Part shown: positions 26,385 to 36,517 of the stretch, one piece after another
How positions within the stretch are numbered: the first letter of the stretch is position 1
How the letters are laid out: every line of letters begins with the position of its first letter
Assembly (NCBI GenBank): GCA_041178325.1
Contig: JBEGVN010000069.1
Coordinates: 1 to 50,056 of the forward strand
From: UBA6136 sp041178325
GTDB taxonomy: Bacteria; Pseudomonadota; Gammaproteobacteria; Methylococcales; Methylococcaceae
Direction of reading: 5' to 3'
Length of the DNA stretch: 50,056 bases
Notes under the pieces: model-generated
Told to the model about the DNA's origin: nothing
Databases searched by the model: none
Seen by the model: only the letters and a program-made list of their open reading frames with translations
Made by a program: the position numbers and the translations under genes

Positions 26385-26413
26385 TTGCTGTCACCTGCAT
26401 AGCTGACTATAAT
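26385..26413 (+). promoter_or_regulatory. Sigma-70 promoter for tpiA
   Basis: TTGCTG, 17 bases, TATAAT: a perfect -10 element and four of six bases at -35. The predicted start near 26420 is about 27 bases before the tpiA ATG, with GAGGAAA in the leader. Confidence 0.8.
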
Positions 26414-26446
26414 ATCCGGCTTTATTCGCTCTTGAGGAAATGACCG

Positions 26447-27199
26447 ATGGCTCGACGTCCCCTGGTGGTCGGAAACTGGAAGATGAATGGCACGCGTGCC
26501 AGTGCCCTGCAGCTGACCCAAGACCTGATCCAGGGACTCCCGGCGGATGCGAAAGCGGATGTCGGCATCTGCCCACCGACGATTTTCATCCCGGAAGTTG
26601 CTGAAGCGCTCAAGGGGAAGTCAATCCGCCTCGGTGCTCAGAACGTCGCCAATCAGGACTCCGGTGCATTTACCGGTGAAATTTCCGCCCCGATGCTCAA
26701 GGAGTTTGGCGTGTCGCTGGCGTTGGTCGGGCATTCCGAGCGCCGTGCGATTTATGGTGAATCAGATAACCTGATTGCCCTTCGCTATGCCAAGGCCATC
26801 GAGCATGGGGTAACCCCGATCCTTTGCGTCGGTGAAACGTTGGAAGAGCGTGAATCCAATAAGACCTTTTCCGTAATTGACGAACAGTTGGTTGCCGTCC
26901 TGTCGCTGTGCGGCGTTGAATCGCTCAAGAAGGCGGTTATTGCATACGAACCTGTTTGGGCGATTGGAACCGGCCTGACCGCAAGTCCCGAACAGGCGCA
27001 GGAAGTTCACGCCTACATTCGGAGCAAGATTGCAGCGCTCGATGCTTCAGTGGCCGAAGGTCTGCAGATTCTTTACGGCGGTAGCGTCAAGGCGGACAAT
27101 GCAGCCGCACTGTTCGGCCTGCCTGATGTGGACGGGGGTCTGATCGGCGGTGCCGCTCTTGACGCCAAGTCCTTCCTTTCCATTGCTCTGGCTGTCTGA
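26447..27199 (+). CDS. tpiA: Triose-phosphate isomerase
   Basis: A 250-residue TIM barrel with all catalytic residues: Lys12 (NWKMNG), His96 (GHSERR) and Glu168 (AYEPVWAIGTG). Phosphate-binding YGGSVKADN and GGAAL lie near the end. It interconverts dihydroxyacetone phosphate and glyceraldehyde 3-phosphate in the cytoplasm. A GAGGAAA element precedes the ATG, and a good sigma-70 promoter lies just upstream. secG follows after 12 bases. Confidence 0.98.
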   Translation: MARRPLVVGNWKMNGTRASALQLTQDLIQGLPADAKADVGICPPTIFIPEVAEALKGKSIRLGAQNVANQDSGAFTGEISAPMLKEFGVSLALVGHSERRAIYGESDNLIALRYAKAIEHGVTPILCVGETLEERESNKTFSVIDEQLVAVLSLCGVESLKKAVIAYEPVWAIGTGLTASPEQAQEVHAYIRSKIAALDASVAEGLQILYGGSVKADNAAALFGLPDVDGGLIGGAALDAKSFLSIALAV

Positions 27200-27211
27200 C
27201 GGGAATACCCA

Positions 27212-27607
27212 ATGTACCAGTTCATCCTGATCGTTCATGTGCTGATCGCCGTTGCGATCGTCGGCCTGGTCCTGCTCCAGCAAGGCCGTGGTGCCGATGC
27301 AGGTGCTGGCTTTGGTGGTGGCGGATCCAGCTCGGTTTTTGGTGCGCGCGGCGCGGCATCATTCCTGTCTCGAACCACTGCTATCCTGGCTTCCGTGTTC
27401 TTTGTGACGAGCCTGAGTCTTGCCTATCTGGCCAGCAACAGGGATAATAAGGGTCAGGACATCATGGATGTCCCCGGGGCAACCCAGCCTGCTAAGGCTG
27501 ATCTTCCGCCCCCGGCAACGCAAGCTCCGGCGAAGGCCGATGTGCCCAAGCCTGCCGAAAAGGCCGATGTGCCCAAGCCGACCAAGTCGCAGGACAAGAA
27601 GAAATAG
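27212..27607 (+). CDS. secG: Preprotein translocase subunit SecG
   Basis: A 131-residue SecG: first helix MYQFILIVHVLIAVAIVGLV, the conserved QQGRGADAG loop, GGGGSSSVFGARG, and a second helix with LSRTTAILASVFF. It assists SecYE-mediated export. The C-terminal tail (from about 80) is longer than usual and rich in Lys, Ala and Pro, with two near-identical KADVPKP units. The tpiA-secG-tRNA-Leu order is common in proteobacteria. Confidence 0.95.
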   Translation: MYQFILIVHVLIAVAIVGLVLLQQGRGADAGAGFGGGGSSSVFGARGAASFLSRTTAILASVFFVTSLSLAYLASNRDNKGQDIMDVPGATQPAKADLPPPATQAPAKADVPKPAEKADVPKPTKSQDKKK

Positions 27608-27646
27608 TTCTCTGACGCTCTCCCCGACCGGGGAAAAGTTTAAAAC

Positions 27647-27731
27647 GCGGATGTGGTGAAATTGGTAGACACGCTATCTTGAGGGGGTAGTGACGCAAGT
27701 CGTGTCGGTTCAAGTCCGACCATCCGCACCA
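27647..27731 (+). tRNA. tRNA-Leu (anticodon GAG)
   Basis: An 85-base class II tRNA. Acceptor arms are GCGGATG and CATCCGC followed by ACCA encoded in the DNA; the anticodon stem is CTATC / GGTAG with loop TTGAGGG (GAG at 27681-27683), and the T loop is GGTTCAAGTCC. A long variable arm is present as expected for tRNA-Leu. It follows secG by 39 bases and probably shares its transcript. Confidence 0.97.
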
Positions 27732-27755
27732 AATGACAGCCAAGTGCTGACCCTT

Positions 27756-27791
27756 CGGCCCGCTTGATCTTCAAGCGGGCCGTTTTGGTTT
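27756..27791 (+). terminator. Rho-independent terminator after tRNA-Leu
   Basis: Perfect 12-bp stem CGGCCCGCTTGA / TCAAGCGGGCCG with a TCT loop, followed by TTTTGGTTTT. It separates the tpiA-secG-tRNA unit from tgt, whose ATG comes only 17 bases later. Confidence 0.92.
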
Positions 27792-27808
27792 TAGGGAGTT
27801 CGAAAAAG

Positions 27809-28918
<1,110 letters not shown>

Positions 28919-28955
28919 TTGCGGTTTTGATTCCCCCGTCTCGAGGAGAACGCAG

Positions 28956-29306
28956 ATGAGTTTTTTCATTTCGGAAGCATGGGCTGAAGCTGCACCAGCG
29001 GCTGCACAGGATCCCGGTTTTGTTGGTCTTATTTTGCCACTCGGCATCATGACCGCTTTCTATTTCCTTTTCATCATGCCGCAACAGCGCAAGGTCAAGG
29101 AACACAAGAAGATGGTCGAAGCCTTGGGTAAGGGCAGTGAAGTCGTGACCAATGGCGGACTGATCGGACGCGTCGTTGAACTTGACGACAACTTTGTTGA
29201 GCTTGAGCTTTCCGATAACGTTCACGTGCACGTTCAGCGTAGCGCGATTACCTCGATGCTCCCGAAGGGGACCTTCAAGGTTAGAAAGAAGTCAGAAAAG
29301 GCCTAA
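28956..29306 (+). CDS. yajC: Sec translocase accessory protein YajC
   Basis: A 116-residue protein with a single membrane helix (about 22-43, ending FLFIMPQQRKVKEHKKM, the family signature) and a small soluble C-terminal domain. It associates with SecDF at the inner membrane. CGAGGAG lies seven bases before the ATG. Position between tgt and secD is the conserved tgt-yajC-secD-secF order. Confidence 0.96.
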   Translation: MSFFISEAWAEAAPAAAQDPGFVGLILPLGIMTAFYFLFIMPQQRKVKEHKKMVEALGKGSEVVTNGGLIGRVVELDDNFVELELSDNVHVHVQRSAITSMLPKGTFKVRKKSEKA

Positions 29307-29359
29307 GGGTCTCCATCGCCTCTCGGTTGCCCGACCGACCTGTTCACTAGGCAGAAATC

Positions 29360-31201
29360 ATGCGTAATTATTTTCCAATCTGGAAAAACAGCCTCATCAT
29401 TCTCATCCTGACTTTGGCGGTCATCTATGCGCTGCCCAACTTCTTCGGGGAGGATCCTTCGGTCCAGTTGTCACCGAATCGTGGGGCCATTCTTGACCAA
29501 AGCCTGGTGGATCAGGCGCAAAAGTCATTGGCGGCCCAGGGTCTCAAACCCAAAGGCGTTGAGTTGAGTGACAAGCGCCTTTTGGTTCGCTTCGACGATA
29601 CCGATCTTCAGTTGCGCGCCGCCGACAGTCTGAAGGGCGTCTACGGGGATCGCTACACCGTGGCGCTGAACCTCGCACCGGCGACGCCGGGTTGGTTAAG
29701 GGCAATTGGTGCGGCTCCGATGTATCTGGGTCTCGACCTTCGCGGTGGTGTGCACTTCCTGATGCAGGTGGACATGGAAGCGGCTGTTCGCCAGGCTGAA
29801 GAACGCTATGCCGAGGACATTCGGACACTGCTTCGGGACAACAAAATCCGTTATGGCGCGGTTGATCGCAGCAATCATGTCATTCAGGTGAAGTTTCAGG
29901 ATGGCACCGCATTGTCGCAGGCAGAAAATATCCTTCGCCGCGAGATGCGTGGTCTGACCTTCAGTGATGAAGGAACCATTCTGACCGCTCGGGTTTCGGA
30001 TAATGAACTTCGCGAAGTACGTCGCCTGGCCGTTGCCCAGAACGTGACCACTCTCAGGAATCGTGTCAATGAACTGGGTGTTGCTGAGCCTGTGATTCAG
30101 CAGCAGGGCGAGGACCGCATCGTGGTTCAGTTGCCTGGTGTTCAGGATACCGCCCGGGCCAAGGAAATTCTTGGTGCTACGGCGACCCTCGAATTCCGCA
30201 TGGTCGATACCGACCACCCGACCCCGACCGATGAAACCAAAACCCCGATCGGCTCCAAGCTTTACAAGGACCGCAAGGGAACGCCAGTTCTTCTCCAACG
30301 CAAGATCATCGTAACGGGCGATCAGATCATCGATGCGTCATCAGGCATCGAGCAACAGTCAGGCTCATCTGCCGTGTTCATCACGCTGAACGGCCCGGGT
30401 GCCCGCAAAATGGCGGATACCACCCGTGAAAACATCAACAAGCCCATGGCCGTGGTCTATATCGAAAATAAGACCGAAACCAAGGAGGTTGGTGGTCAGC
30501 GCATCAGCACCAAGCGGACGGTTGAAGAGGTGATCAACATCGCGACCATTCGCGATCGCTTCAGCAAGCGATTCCAGATCAGTGGTCTTGATAGCAGCGA
30601 TGAAGCGCGAAATCTGTCGTTGCTGCTTCGCTCCGGCGCCCTTGCAGCCCCGGTTGACATCGTCGAGGAGCGAACGGTTGGCCCAAGCCTTGGTAAGGAC
30701 AATATCGCACAGGGTGTTCGTTCCTTCGAAATCGGCTTTGCCCTTGTAGCACTTGTCGTACTCTTCTACTACAAGGTCTTTGGTATCGTTGCGAACGTGA
30801 CCTTGCTGTTCAACGTTGCCCTGATTCTGGCCATTCTGTCCGCCATGCAGGCCACTCTGACCTTGCCGGGTATCGCAGGGATCACTCTGACAGTCGGTAT
30901 GGCTGTCGACGCCAACGTCCTGATCTATGAGCGCATCAAGGAAGAAATTCGCAATGGCGCCTCACCACAGGCAGCCATTTATGCCGGTTTTGATCGGGCC
31001 TTTGCGACCATCTGGGACTCTCACATCACCAACCTGATTGCGGCCATCATGCTTTTCGGCATTGGCTCAGGCCCGGTGAAGGGATTTGCCGTCACCTTGA
31101 CGATCGGCATCATCACCTCGCTCTTCACGGCGGTGAGTTGCACGCGAATGATGGTGAATTTCATCTATGGGCAACGCCGTCAGGCTAAGTTGTCGATCTA
31201 G
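29360..31201 (+). CDS. secD: Protein-export membrane protein SecD
   Basis: A 613-residue RND-family protein of gammaproteobacterial length. The first helix is near residues 9-28, followed by a large periplasmic region with YLGLDLRGGVHFLM at about 122-135, and five C-terminal helices with TVGMAVDANVLIYERIKEE, the proton-relay Asp region. With SecF it uses the proton gradient to pull exported proteins from the periplasmic side of SecYEG. It lies 53 bases after yajC and 52 before secF. Confidence 0.97.
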   Translation: MRNYFPIWKNSLIILILTLAVIYALPNFFGEDPSVQLSPNRGAILDQSLVDQAQKSLAAQGLKPKGVELSDKRLLVRFDDTDLQLRAADSLKGVYGDRYTVALNLAPATPGWLRAIGAAPMYLGLDLRGGVHFLMQVDMEAAVRQAEERYAEDIRTLLRDNKIRYGAVDRSNHVIQVKFQDGTALSQAENILRREMRGLTFSDEGTILTARVSDNELREVRRLAVAQNVTTLRNRVNELGVAEPVIQQQGEDRIVVQLPGVQDTARAKEILGATATLEFRMVDTDHPTPTDETKTPIGSKLYKDRKGTPVLLQRKIIVTGDQIIDASSGIEQQSGSSAVFITLNGPGARKMADTTRENINKPMAVVYIENKTETKEVGGQRISTKRTVEEVINIATIRDRFSKRFQISGLDSSDEARNLSLLLRSGALAAPVDIVEERTVGPSLGKDNIAQGVRSFEIGFALVALVVLFYYKVFGIVANVTLLFNVALILAILSAMQATLTLPGIAGITLTVGMAVDANVLIYERIKEEIRNGASPQAAIYAGFDRAFATIWDSHITNLIAAIMLFGIGSGPVKGFAVTLTIGIITSLFTAVSCTRMMVNFIYGQRRQAKLSI

Positions 31202-31253
31202 TGGCATCCCTCGAGATCCAAGAGCCCTACCGAATTTTCAGGAGTAGTTAGTC

Positions 31254-32201
31254 TTGTCTACATCTACCATCAACCCAAAGCACGCGGCCATTGATTTCAT
31301 GAAGTGGCGCGGTTTTGCCGTCGTCGCATCACTGGTTCTCAGTGTCATCGCCATGGGGTCCCTTGGCGTCAGGGGCCTCAATTTTGCCGTCGATTTCACC
31401 GGAGGTACGGTCATCGAAGCCGGCTACAAAAACCCGGTCGATCTCGGTCTCATTCGGGGCGAGCTCGAGGCCGCCGGCTTTGAAAATCCGACCGTCCAAA
31501 ATTTTGGCACGATCCGCGATGTCCTGATTCGTCTGGCGCCTCTCAAACACGGTGAAGATGGCAACGCGTTACGCGCCAAGGTCATGGATGCCTTGAACAA
31601 GAACCCGGCGGACCGCCCGGAAATTCGGCGCGTTGACTTTGTTGGGCCTCAGGTCGGCGATGATCTGGTTGAAGGCAGTCTGATTGCTTTGATCGCATCG
31701 GCTTTTTTCATTCTGGTCTATGTGGCCTGGCGGTTCGAATATCGCTTTGCATTGGGTGCGATTCTCGCAACCTTGCACGATATCACCATGATTCTCGGGT
31801 TTTTCTCGATCCTTCAGCTCGACTTCGATCTGACCGTCCTTGCAGCGGTTTTGACCATCATGGGTTACTCGCTCAATGACACCATCGTCGTTTTTGACCG
31901 TATTCGCGAGAACTTTAGAAAAATTCGTCGGGCAGATACCCTTGAAGTCATCAACCTCTCGATCAATGAAACCTTGAGCCGAACCTTGATGACCTCATTC
32001 TTGACCTTCCTTTCTGCAGTCGCGATGGCGGTCTGGGGCGGCGAAGTGCTGCGTAACTTCGGTCTGGCTCTGGTCGTCGGTATCTTTGTAGGTACCTACT
32101 CATCGATCTATGTGGCATCTGCTCTGGCCTATCGTCTCGGCATCAGCCGTGCAGACCTCCTGGTTCCTGAAAAAGAGGGTTCAGGGGACGAACGCCCCTA
32201 A
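31254..32201 (+). CDS. secF: Protein-export membrane protein SecF
   Basis: A 315-residue SecF with VDFTGGTVIEAGY near residues 43-55 and the membrane block GYSLNDTIVVFDRIREN. The start is a TTG at 31254, supported by AGGAG 11 bases upstream; the first ATG (31299) would cut 15 residues and has no Shine-Dalgarno sequence. It pairs with SecD. A terminator follows within 35 bases, ending the tgt-yajC-secDF unit. Confidence 0.96.
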   Translation: MSTSTINPKHAAIDFMKWRGFAVVASLVLSVIAMGSLGVRGLNFAVDFTGGTVIEAGYKNPVDLGLIRGELEAAGFENPTVQNFGTIRDVLIRLAPLKHGEDGNALRAKVMDALNKNPADRPEIRRVDFVGPQVGDDLVEGSLIALIASAFFILVYVAWRFEYRFALGAILATLHDITMILGFFSILQLDFDLTVLAAVLTIMGYSLNDTIVVFDRIRENFRKIRRADTLEVINLSINETLSRTLMTSFLTFLSAVAMAVWGGEVLRNFGLALVVGIFVGTYSSIYVASALAYRLGISRADLLVPEKEGSGDERP

Positions 32202-32233
32202 AAGGTCAGCGTTCCATTCTTTACTCTTTGAAT

Positions 32234-32257
32234 AAGGCCGCGCGAGTGGCCTTTTTC
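32234..32257 (+). terminator. Rho-independent terminator after secF
   Basis: Stem AAGGCC / GGCCTT around an eight-base loop (GCGCGAGT), running into TTTTTC. It lies just past secF and before tex. Confidence 0.8.
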
Positions 32258-32289
32258 TTAGCCAGTTCCCCACTTACTTTTAGTACCTG

Positions 32290-34599
32290 ATGGACATCAT
32301 TGATCGTATTGCCGGTGAACTTGGCGTCAAACCTTCGCAGGTTCTGGCCGCCGTCAAACTTCTGGATGAGGGAGCGACGGTTCCCTTTATCGCCCGATAT
32401 CGGAAAGAGGCGACCGGAAGTCTCGACGATACCCAACTGAGGCTGTTGGAGTCCCGTCTGATTTATCTTCGCGAGCTGGAAGCCCGGCGTGAGACCGTGT
32501 TGGCCAGTATTCGCGAACAGGACAAGCTCACTCCCGAACTGGAAGCGGCCATTCTTGCGGCAGAGACCAAGACTCATCTCGAGGATCTTTACCTTCCTTA
32601 CAAGCCCAAACGTCGGACCAAGGCCCAAATCGCCCGCGAGGCAGGTCTTGAGCCTCTGGCGCTCGGGTTATTGGCCGACCCGACACGGGATCCCTCGCAG
32701 GAAGCCGCCGGTTTTCTCAATCCCGAGCATGCCATTCACGGCATTCAGGATGCGCTCGATGGGGCCCGGCAGATCCTGATGGAACAGTTTGCCGAGAATC
32801 CTCAAACAGTGGCTCACCTCAGGGAGCGGCTCTGGAACGAAGGCATTCTCTCCGCGCGCGTGATGACCGGCAAGGAAAACGAGGGAGCGAAATTCAGGGA
32901 TTATTTCGAATACGATGAACCCTTGGCAAAAATCCCATCGCATCGGGCACTGGCCCTTTTCAGGGCGCGAAATGAAGACATCATCGACCTCACGCTGCTC
33001 CCAGGAAAGGACCCGGAGCATGCGCATGAGACGGCCAAGGGGCTGATCGGTCACGATCAGGGCATCGAGGCCAAGGGCCGGCCGGCCGACGCCTGGCTGC
33101 AGGAATGTGTTCATTTTTCCTGGAAAATCAAACTCTTTCCCAAAATTGATTTGGATCTTAAGCAACGCCTTCGGGAAATGGCTGAAGAGGAGGCCATTCG
33201 GGTGTTTGCCAACAACCTCAAGGATCTTCTCCTGGCGGCCCCTGCGGGTCAAAGAGCCACACTGGGTCTGGATCCCGGGCTTCGGACGGGGGTCAAGGTG
33301 GCCGTGATTGCAGGGACCGGAAAGCTTCTTGAGACGGCCACAATTTACCCCCATGTGCCCCGAAACGACTGGGAGGGTGCGCTTAAGACCTTGAGCGATC
33401 TCGTTCAAAAACACGGGGTTGAGCTCGTCGCAATTGGCAATGGCACAGCCTCACGAGAGACCGATCAGCTGGCCGAAGACTTGATTCGCCGTCATCCCGA
33501 TGTCCGGCTGACCAAGGTCGTGGTCTCCGAGGCGGGGGCTTCCGTCTATTCCGCCTCCGAGCTTGCTGCCCGGGAATTTCCGGGGCTGGATGTTTCGCTT
33601 AGGGGCGCGGTTTCCATCGCGCGACGACTTCAGGACCCTCTGGCAGAGCTTGTGAAGATCGAGCCTAAGGCCATCGGTGTTGGCCAATACCAGCACGATG
33701 TGAACCAGACGCATTTGGCAAGAAGCCTCGACGCCGTAGTCGAGGATTGCGTGAATGCCGTCGGGGTCGACGTCAATACGGCCTCGGCTTCGCTATTGAG
33801 CTATATTTCGGGTCTGAGCCAGTCCCTGAGTCAGAACATTGTCGATTTTCGAGATCAGAATGGTCCCTTCGCGAGCCGTGAGTCGCTTCGTAAGGTGCCC
33901 CGGTTTGGGGATCGAACCTTCGAGCAGGCAGCAGGTTTCCTCAGGGTCATGAACGGCAGCGATCCTTTGGATGCTTCGGCAGTGCACCCGGAAACCTATC
34001 CCGTCGTCACGCGACTGATGGCCAAGACAGGTCAGGACATTCGGGGGCTGATTGGAAATGCAGCGCTGCTGAGAAGCGTCAATGCTGAAACGCTGACGGA
34101 TGAGCGTTTCGGTCTTCCAACAGTTCGGGATATCCTGAAGGAACTGGAAAAGCCAGGACGCGATCCGCGACCCGAGTTCAAGACAGCGACCTTCCGTGAG
34201 GATGTCTCTGCTCTTCAGGATCTCAAACCGGGCATGGTTCTCGAAGGCGTGGTGACCAACGTCGCAAACTTTGGGGCCTTTGTGGATGTCGGCGTACATC
34301 AGGATGGCTTGGTTCACGTTTCTCATCTGGCCGATCAGTTCGTGAGCGATCCCCGGGAGGTCGTTAAGGCTGGCCAGGTCGTCAAGGTTCGTGTGCTGGA
34401 GATTGATATTCCGAGAAAGCGAATTTCACTCAGCATGCGATCCGATGCACCGGCTCAGAGTCAAAAGCCCTCAGGCGATGCGCCCCGCAAGGAAACACCA
34501 GGTCCCGCCCATCGTAATGCACGCCCCAAGGATCGAGATCCTGCGCCGAAACCACAGTCCGCGATGGCCGATGCGTGGGCAAAGGCTGTACGAAAGTGA
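32290..34599 (+). CDS. tex: Transcription accessory protein Tex (S1 RNA-binding)
   Basis: A 769-residue Tex protein. The N-terminal helical region contains ATVPFIARYRKEATGSLDD; a YqgF-like RNase H fold follows (GLDPGLRTGVKVAVI), then helix-hairpin-helix motifs (NGPFASRESLRKVPRFG) and a C-terminal S1 domain (GVVTNVANFGAFVDVG, VSHLADQFV). The tail after the S1 domain is Pro/Lys/Arg-rich and low complexity. Family knowledge: Tex binds nucleic acid and is linked to transcription and stress tolerance. kup follows after 41 bases. Confidence 0.96.
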   Translation: MDIIDRIAGELGVKPSQVLAAVKLLDEGATVPFIARYRKEATGSLDDTQLRLLESRLIYLRELEARRETVLASIREQDKLTPELEAAILAAETKTHLEDLYLPYKPKRRTKAQIAREAGLEPLALGLLADPTRDPSQEAAGFLNPEHAIHGIQDALDGARQILMEQFAENPQTVAHLRERLWNEGILSARVMTGKENEGAKFRDYFEYDEPLAKIPSHRALALFRARNEDIIDLTLLPGKDPEHAHETAKGLIGHDQGIEAKGRPADAWLQECVHFSWKIKLFPKIDLDLKQRLREMAEEEAIRVFANNLKDLLLAAPAGQRATLGLDPGLRTGVKVAVIAGTGKLLETATIYPHVPRNDWEGALKTLSDLVQKHGVELVAIGNGTASRETDQLAEDLIRRHPDVRLTKVVVSEAGASVYSASELAAREFPGLDVSLRGAVSIARRLQDPLAELVKIEPKAIGVGQYQHDVNQTHLARSLDAVVEDCVNAVGVDVNTASASLLSYISGLSQSLSQNIVDFRDQNGPFASRESLRKVPRFGDRTFEQAAGFLRVMNGSDPLDASAVHPETYPVVTRLMAKTGQDIRGLIGNAALLRSVNAETLTDERFGLPTVRDILKELEKPGRDPRPEFKTATFREDVSALQDLKPGMVLEGVVTNVANFGAFVDVGVHQDGLVHVSHLADQFVSDPREVVKAGQVVKVRVLEIDIPRKRISLSMRSDAPAQSQKPSGDAPRKETPGPAHRNARPKDRDPAPKPQSAMADAWAKAVRK

Positions 34600-34640
34600 G
34601 AAGATTCGCCCAGAACTAGTCCATTGGAAGCAATGCTGCA

Positions 34641-36509
34641 GTGAACCAGACACATAAGCCTCAGAAGGGATTGATGATTGCGGCGCTTGGCGTCGTATTC
34701 GGGGATATTGGAACCAGCCCCTTGTATACCCTCAAGGAATGTTTCGCAGGAGAACATGCCTTGTCGCCGACTCCGGACAATGTTCTGGGTGTGGTTTCCT
34801 TGATCTTCTGGGCAGTCCTGATCGTGATCTCCCTTAAATATGTCACCTTCATCATGCGGGCTGACAATAAGGGGGAAGGCGGGATCATGGCTCTGATGTC
34901 GCTGGTCGCACAGCGAGTGCAGATTAGCCCCGCTTTGCAGCGGGTTTTGATGATGCTCGGTCTGATTGGGGCGGCACTCTTTTATGGGGATGGGGTCATT
35001 ACGCCGGCGATTTCCGTTCTGAGTGCTGTGGAGGGGCTTGAGGTTCTCAAGCCAGAATTGCACGACTTTATTTTGCCCATCGCGCTGAGTGTCCTGATTA
35101 TCTTGTTCCAGTCCCAAAAACATGGGACCAGCAAGGTAGGCGGACTATTCGGTCCGGTCATGTTTGTTTGGTTTTTCTGCCTTGCCATTTTTGGCATCAA
35201 CAGCATTCTTGAATCACCCGAAGTTGTAGAAGCGGCTAATCCCTTGAGGGCAATCCGGTTTTTTCGAGAAAACGGCTGGCGGGGAACCTTGACCCTGGGT
35301 GCAGTAGTCCTGGCCGTTACAGGGGGTGAAGCGCTTTATGCGGACATGGGCCATTTTGGTCGTAAGCCGATTCGTAAAGCATGGTTCCTGATTGCGATGC
35401 CCGCGTTGCTCCTGAACTACTTTGGCCAGGCCGCACTTTTGATTCGGGACCCCTCAGCGGTGACGAATCCTTTTTATCTTAATGTCGGGCCCGGCTGGCT
35501 TTCCTTCATGATTATTTTGGCGACCCTGGCGACGGTCATTGCCTCTCAGGCCGTGATTTCAGGGGCGTTCTCTTTGACGGTACAGGCAATTCAGTTGGGC
35601 TATTGTCCACGGCTCTCAGTGAAATACACCTCAGAAGATGAGATGGGGCAGGTCTTTGTTCCTGCCATCAACCTCATGCTAATGCTTGGCGTAATTATCC
35701 TTATCGTGGGCCTTCAGTCCTCTTCGGAACTGGCATCGGCCTACGGGATTGCTGTAACCGGGACCATGGCAATCGATACCGTATTGACCCTGGTGGTCGT
35801 CCTCTCGCTGTGGAAATGGAACCCTTTCATCGTTCTTTCTGCCGGCCTTGGCTTCCTCTCCGTGGATTTAGCCTTCTTTGGCGCGAATGTTCCCAAGATT
35901 CCGGATGGCGGTTGGTTTCCCGTGGTCATCGGCCTTGTGGTTTTTACCATCATGAGTACCTGGAAACTCGGGCGAAAACACCTTCAGGAGCGGCTCCAGG
36001 AGAGGTCCATGCCGGTTGAAGAGTTTCTGCTTTCCCTTGAGCAAAACCCACCGGTTCGTGTCGAGGGTACGGCGGTCTACATGACCTTGAGCCCGCAGGG
36101 TATTCCCTTGTCATTGCTCTTCAACCTGAGTCATAACAAGGCCCTCCATGAGACGGTCGTGATCATGAGTGTTGTGACTGAGCCGACGCCCAGGGTAAAT
36201 CCTGAAAAGCGTCGAAAAATTCAGAAACTCGGTGAGTCCCTGTTTCGGGTCACGCTTCACTATGGTTTTGCCGAATCGCCGAATATTCCCAAGGCACTTC
36301 GCTCTTGCAGCCGTGAGATCCACGTCGATCCCGCCTCGACTTACTTTTTCATGAGCCGGGAGACCCTGATTGCAGGGGGCGAGTCTGGGTTATCGCGTTG
36401 GCGGGCCAGGCTTTTCATCACCATGGCGCGCAATGCGGGTTCAGCTGCCCGGTACTTCCAGATCCCCGTCGAGCGGGTGATCGAACTGGGAACCCAGGTT
36501 ACGCTCTGA
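34641..36509 (+). CDS. kup: Low-affinity potassium transporter Kup
   Basis: A 622-residue KUP/HAK transporter of typical length: ALGVVFGDIGTSPLYTLKE at the first helix, ADNKGEGGIMAL, FYGDGVITPAISVLSAVEG, GGEALYADMGHFG, and a soluble C-terminal domain from about 450. About 12 helices. It imports K+ with H+. The start is a GTG at 34641 with GGAAG about 11 bases upstream; a later TTG or ATG around 34671 would remove ten residues. It may be co-transcribed with tex. It converges on the rnfD-like gene with an eight-base gap. Confidence 0.95.
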   Translation: MNQTHKPQKGLMIAALGVVFGDIGTSPLYTLKECFAGEHALSPTPDNVLGVVSLIFWAVLIVISLKYVTFIMRADNKGEGGIMALMSLVAQRVQISPALQRVLMMLGLIGAALFYGDGVITPAISVLSAVEGLEVLKPELHDFILPIALSVLIILFQSQKHGTSKVGGLFGPVMFVWFFCLAIFGINSILESPEVVEAANPLRAIRFFRENGWRGTLTLGAVVLAVTGGEALYADMGHFGRKPIRKAWFLIAMPALLLNYFGQAALLIRDPSAVTNPFYLNVGPGWLSFMIILATLATVIASQAVISGAFSLTVQAIQLGYCPRLSVKYTSEDEMGQVFVPAINLMLMLGVIILIVGLQSSSELASAYGIAVTGTMAIDTVLTLVVVLSLWKWNPFIVLSAGLGFLSVDLAFFGANVPKIPDGGWFPVVIGLVVFTIMSTWKLGRKHLQERLQERSMPVEEFLLSLEQNPPVRVEGTAVYMTLSPQGIPLSLLFNLSHNKALHETVVIMSVVTEPTPRVNPEKRRKIQKLGESLFRVTLHYGFAESPNIPKALRSCSREIHVDPASTYFFMSRETLIAGGESGLSRWRARLFITMARNAGSAARYFQIPVERVIELGTQVTL

Positions 36510-36517
36510 AGTCTGGG

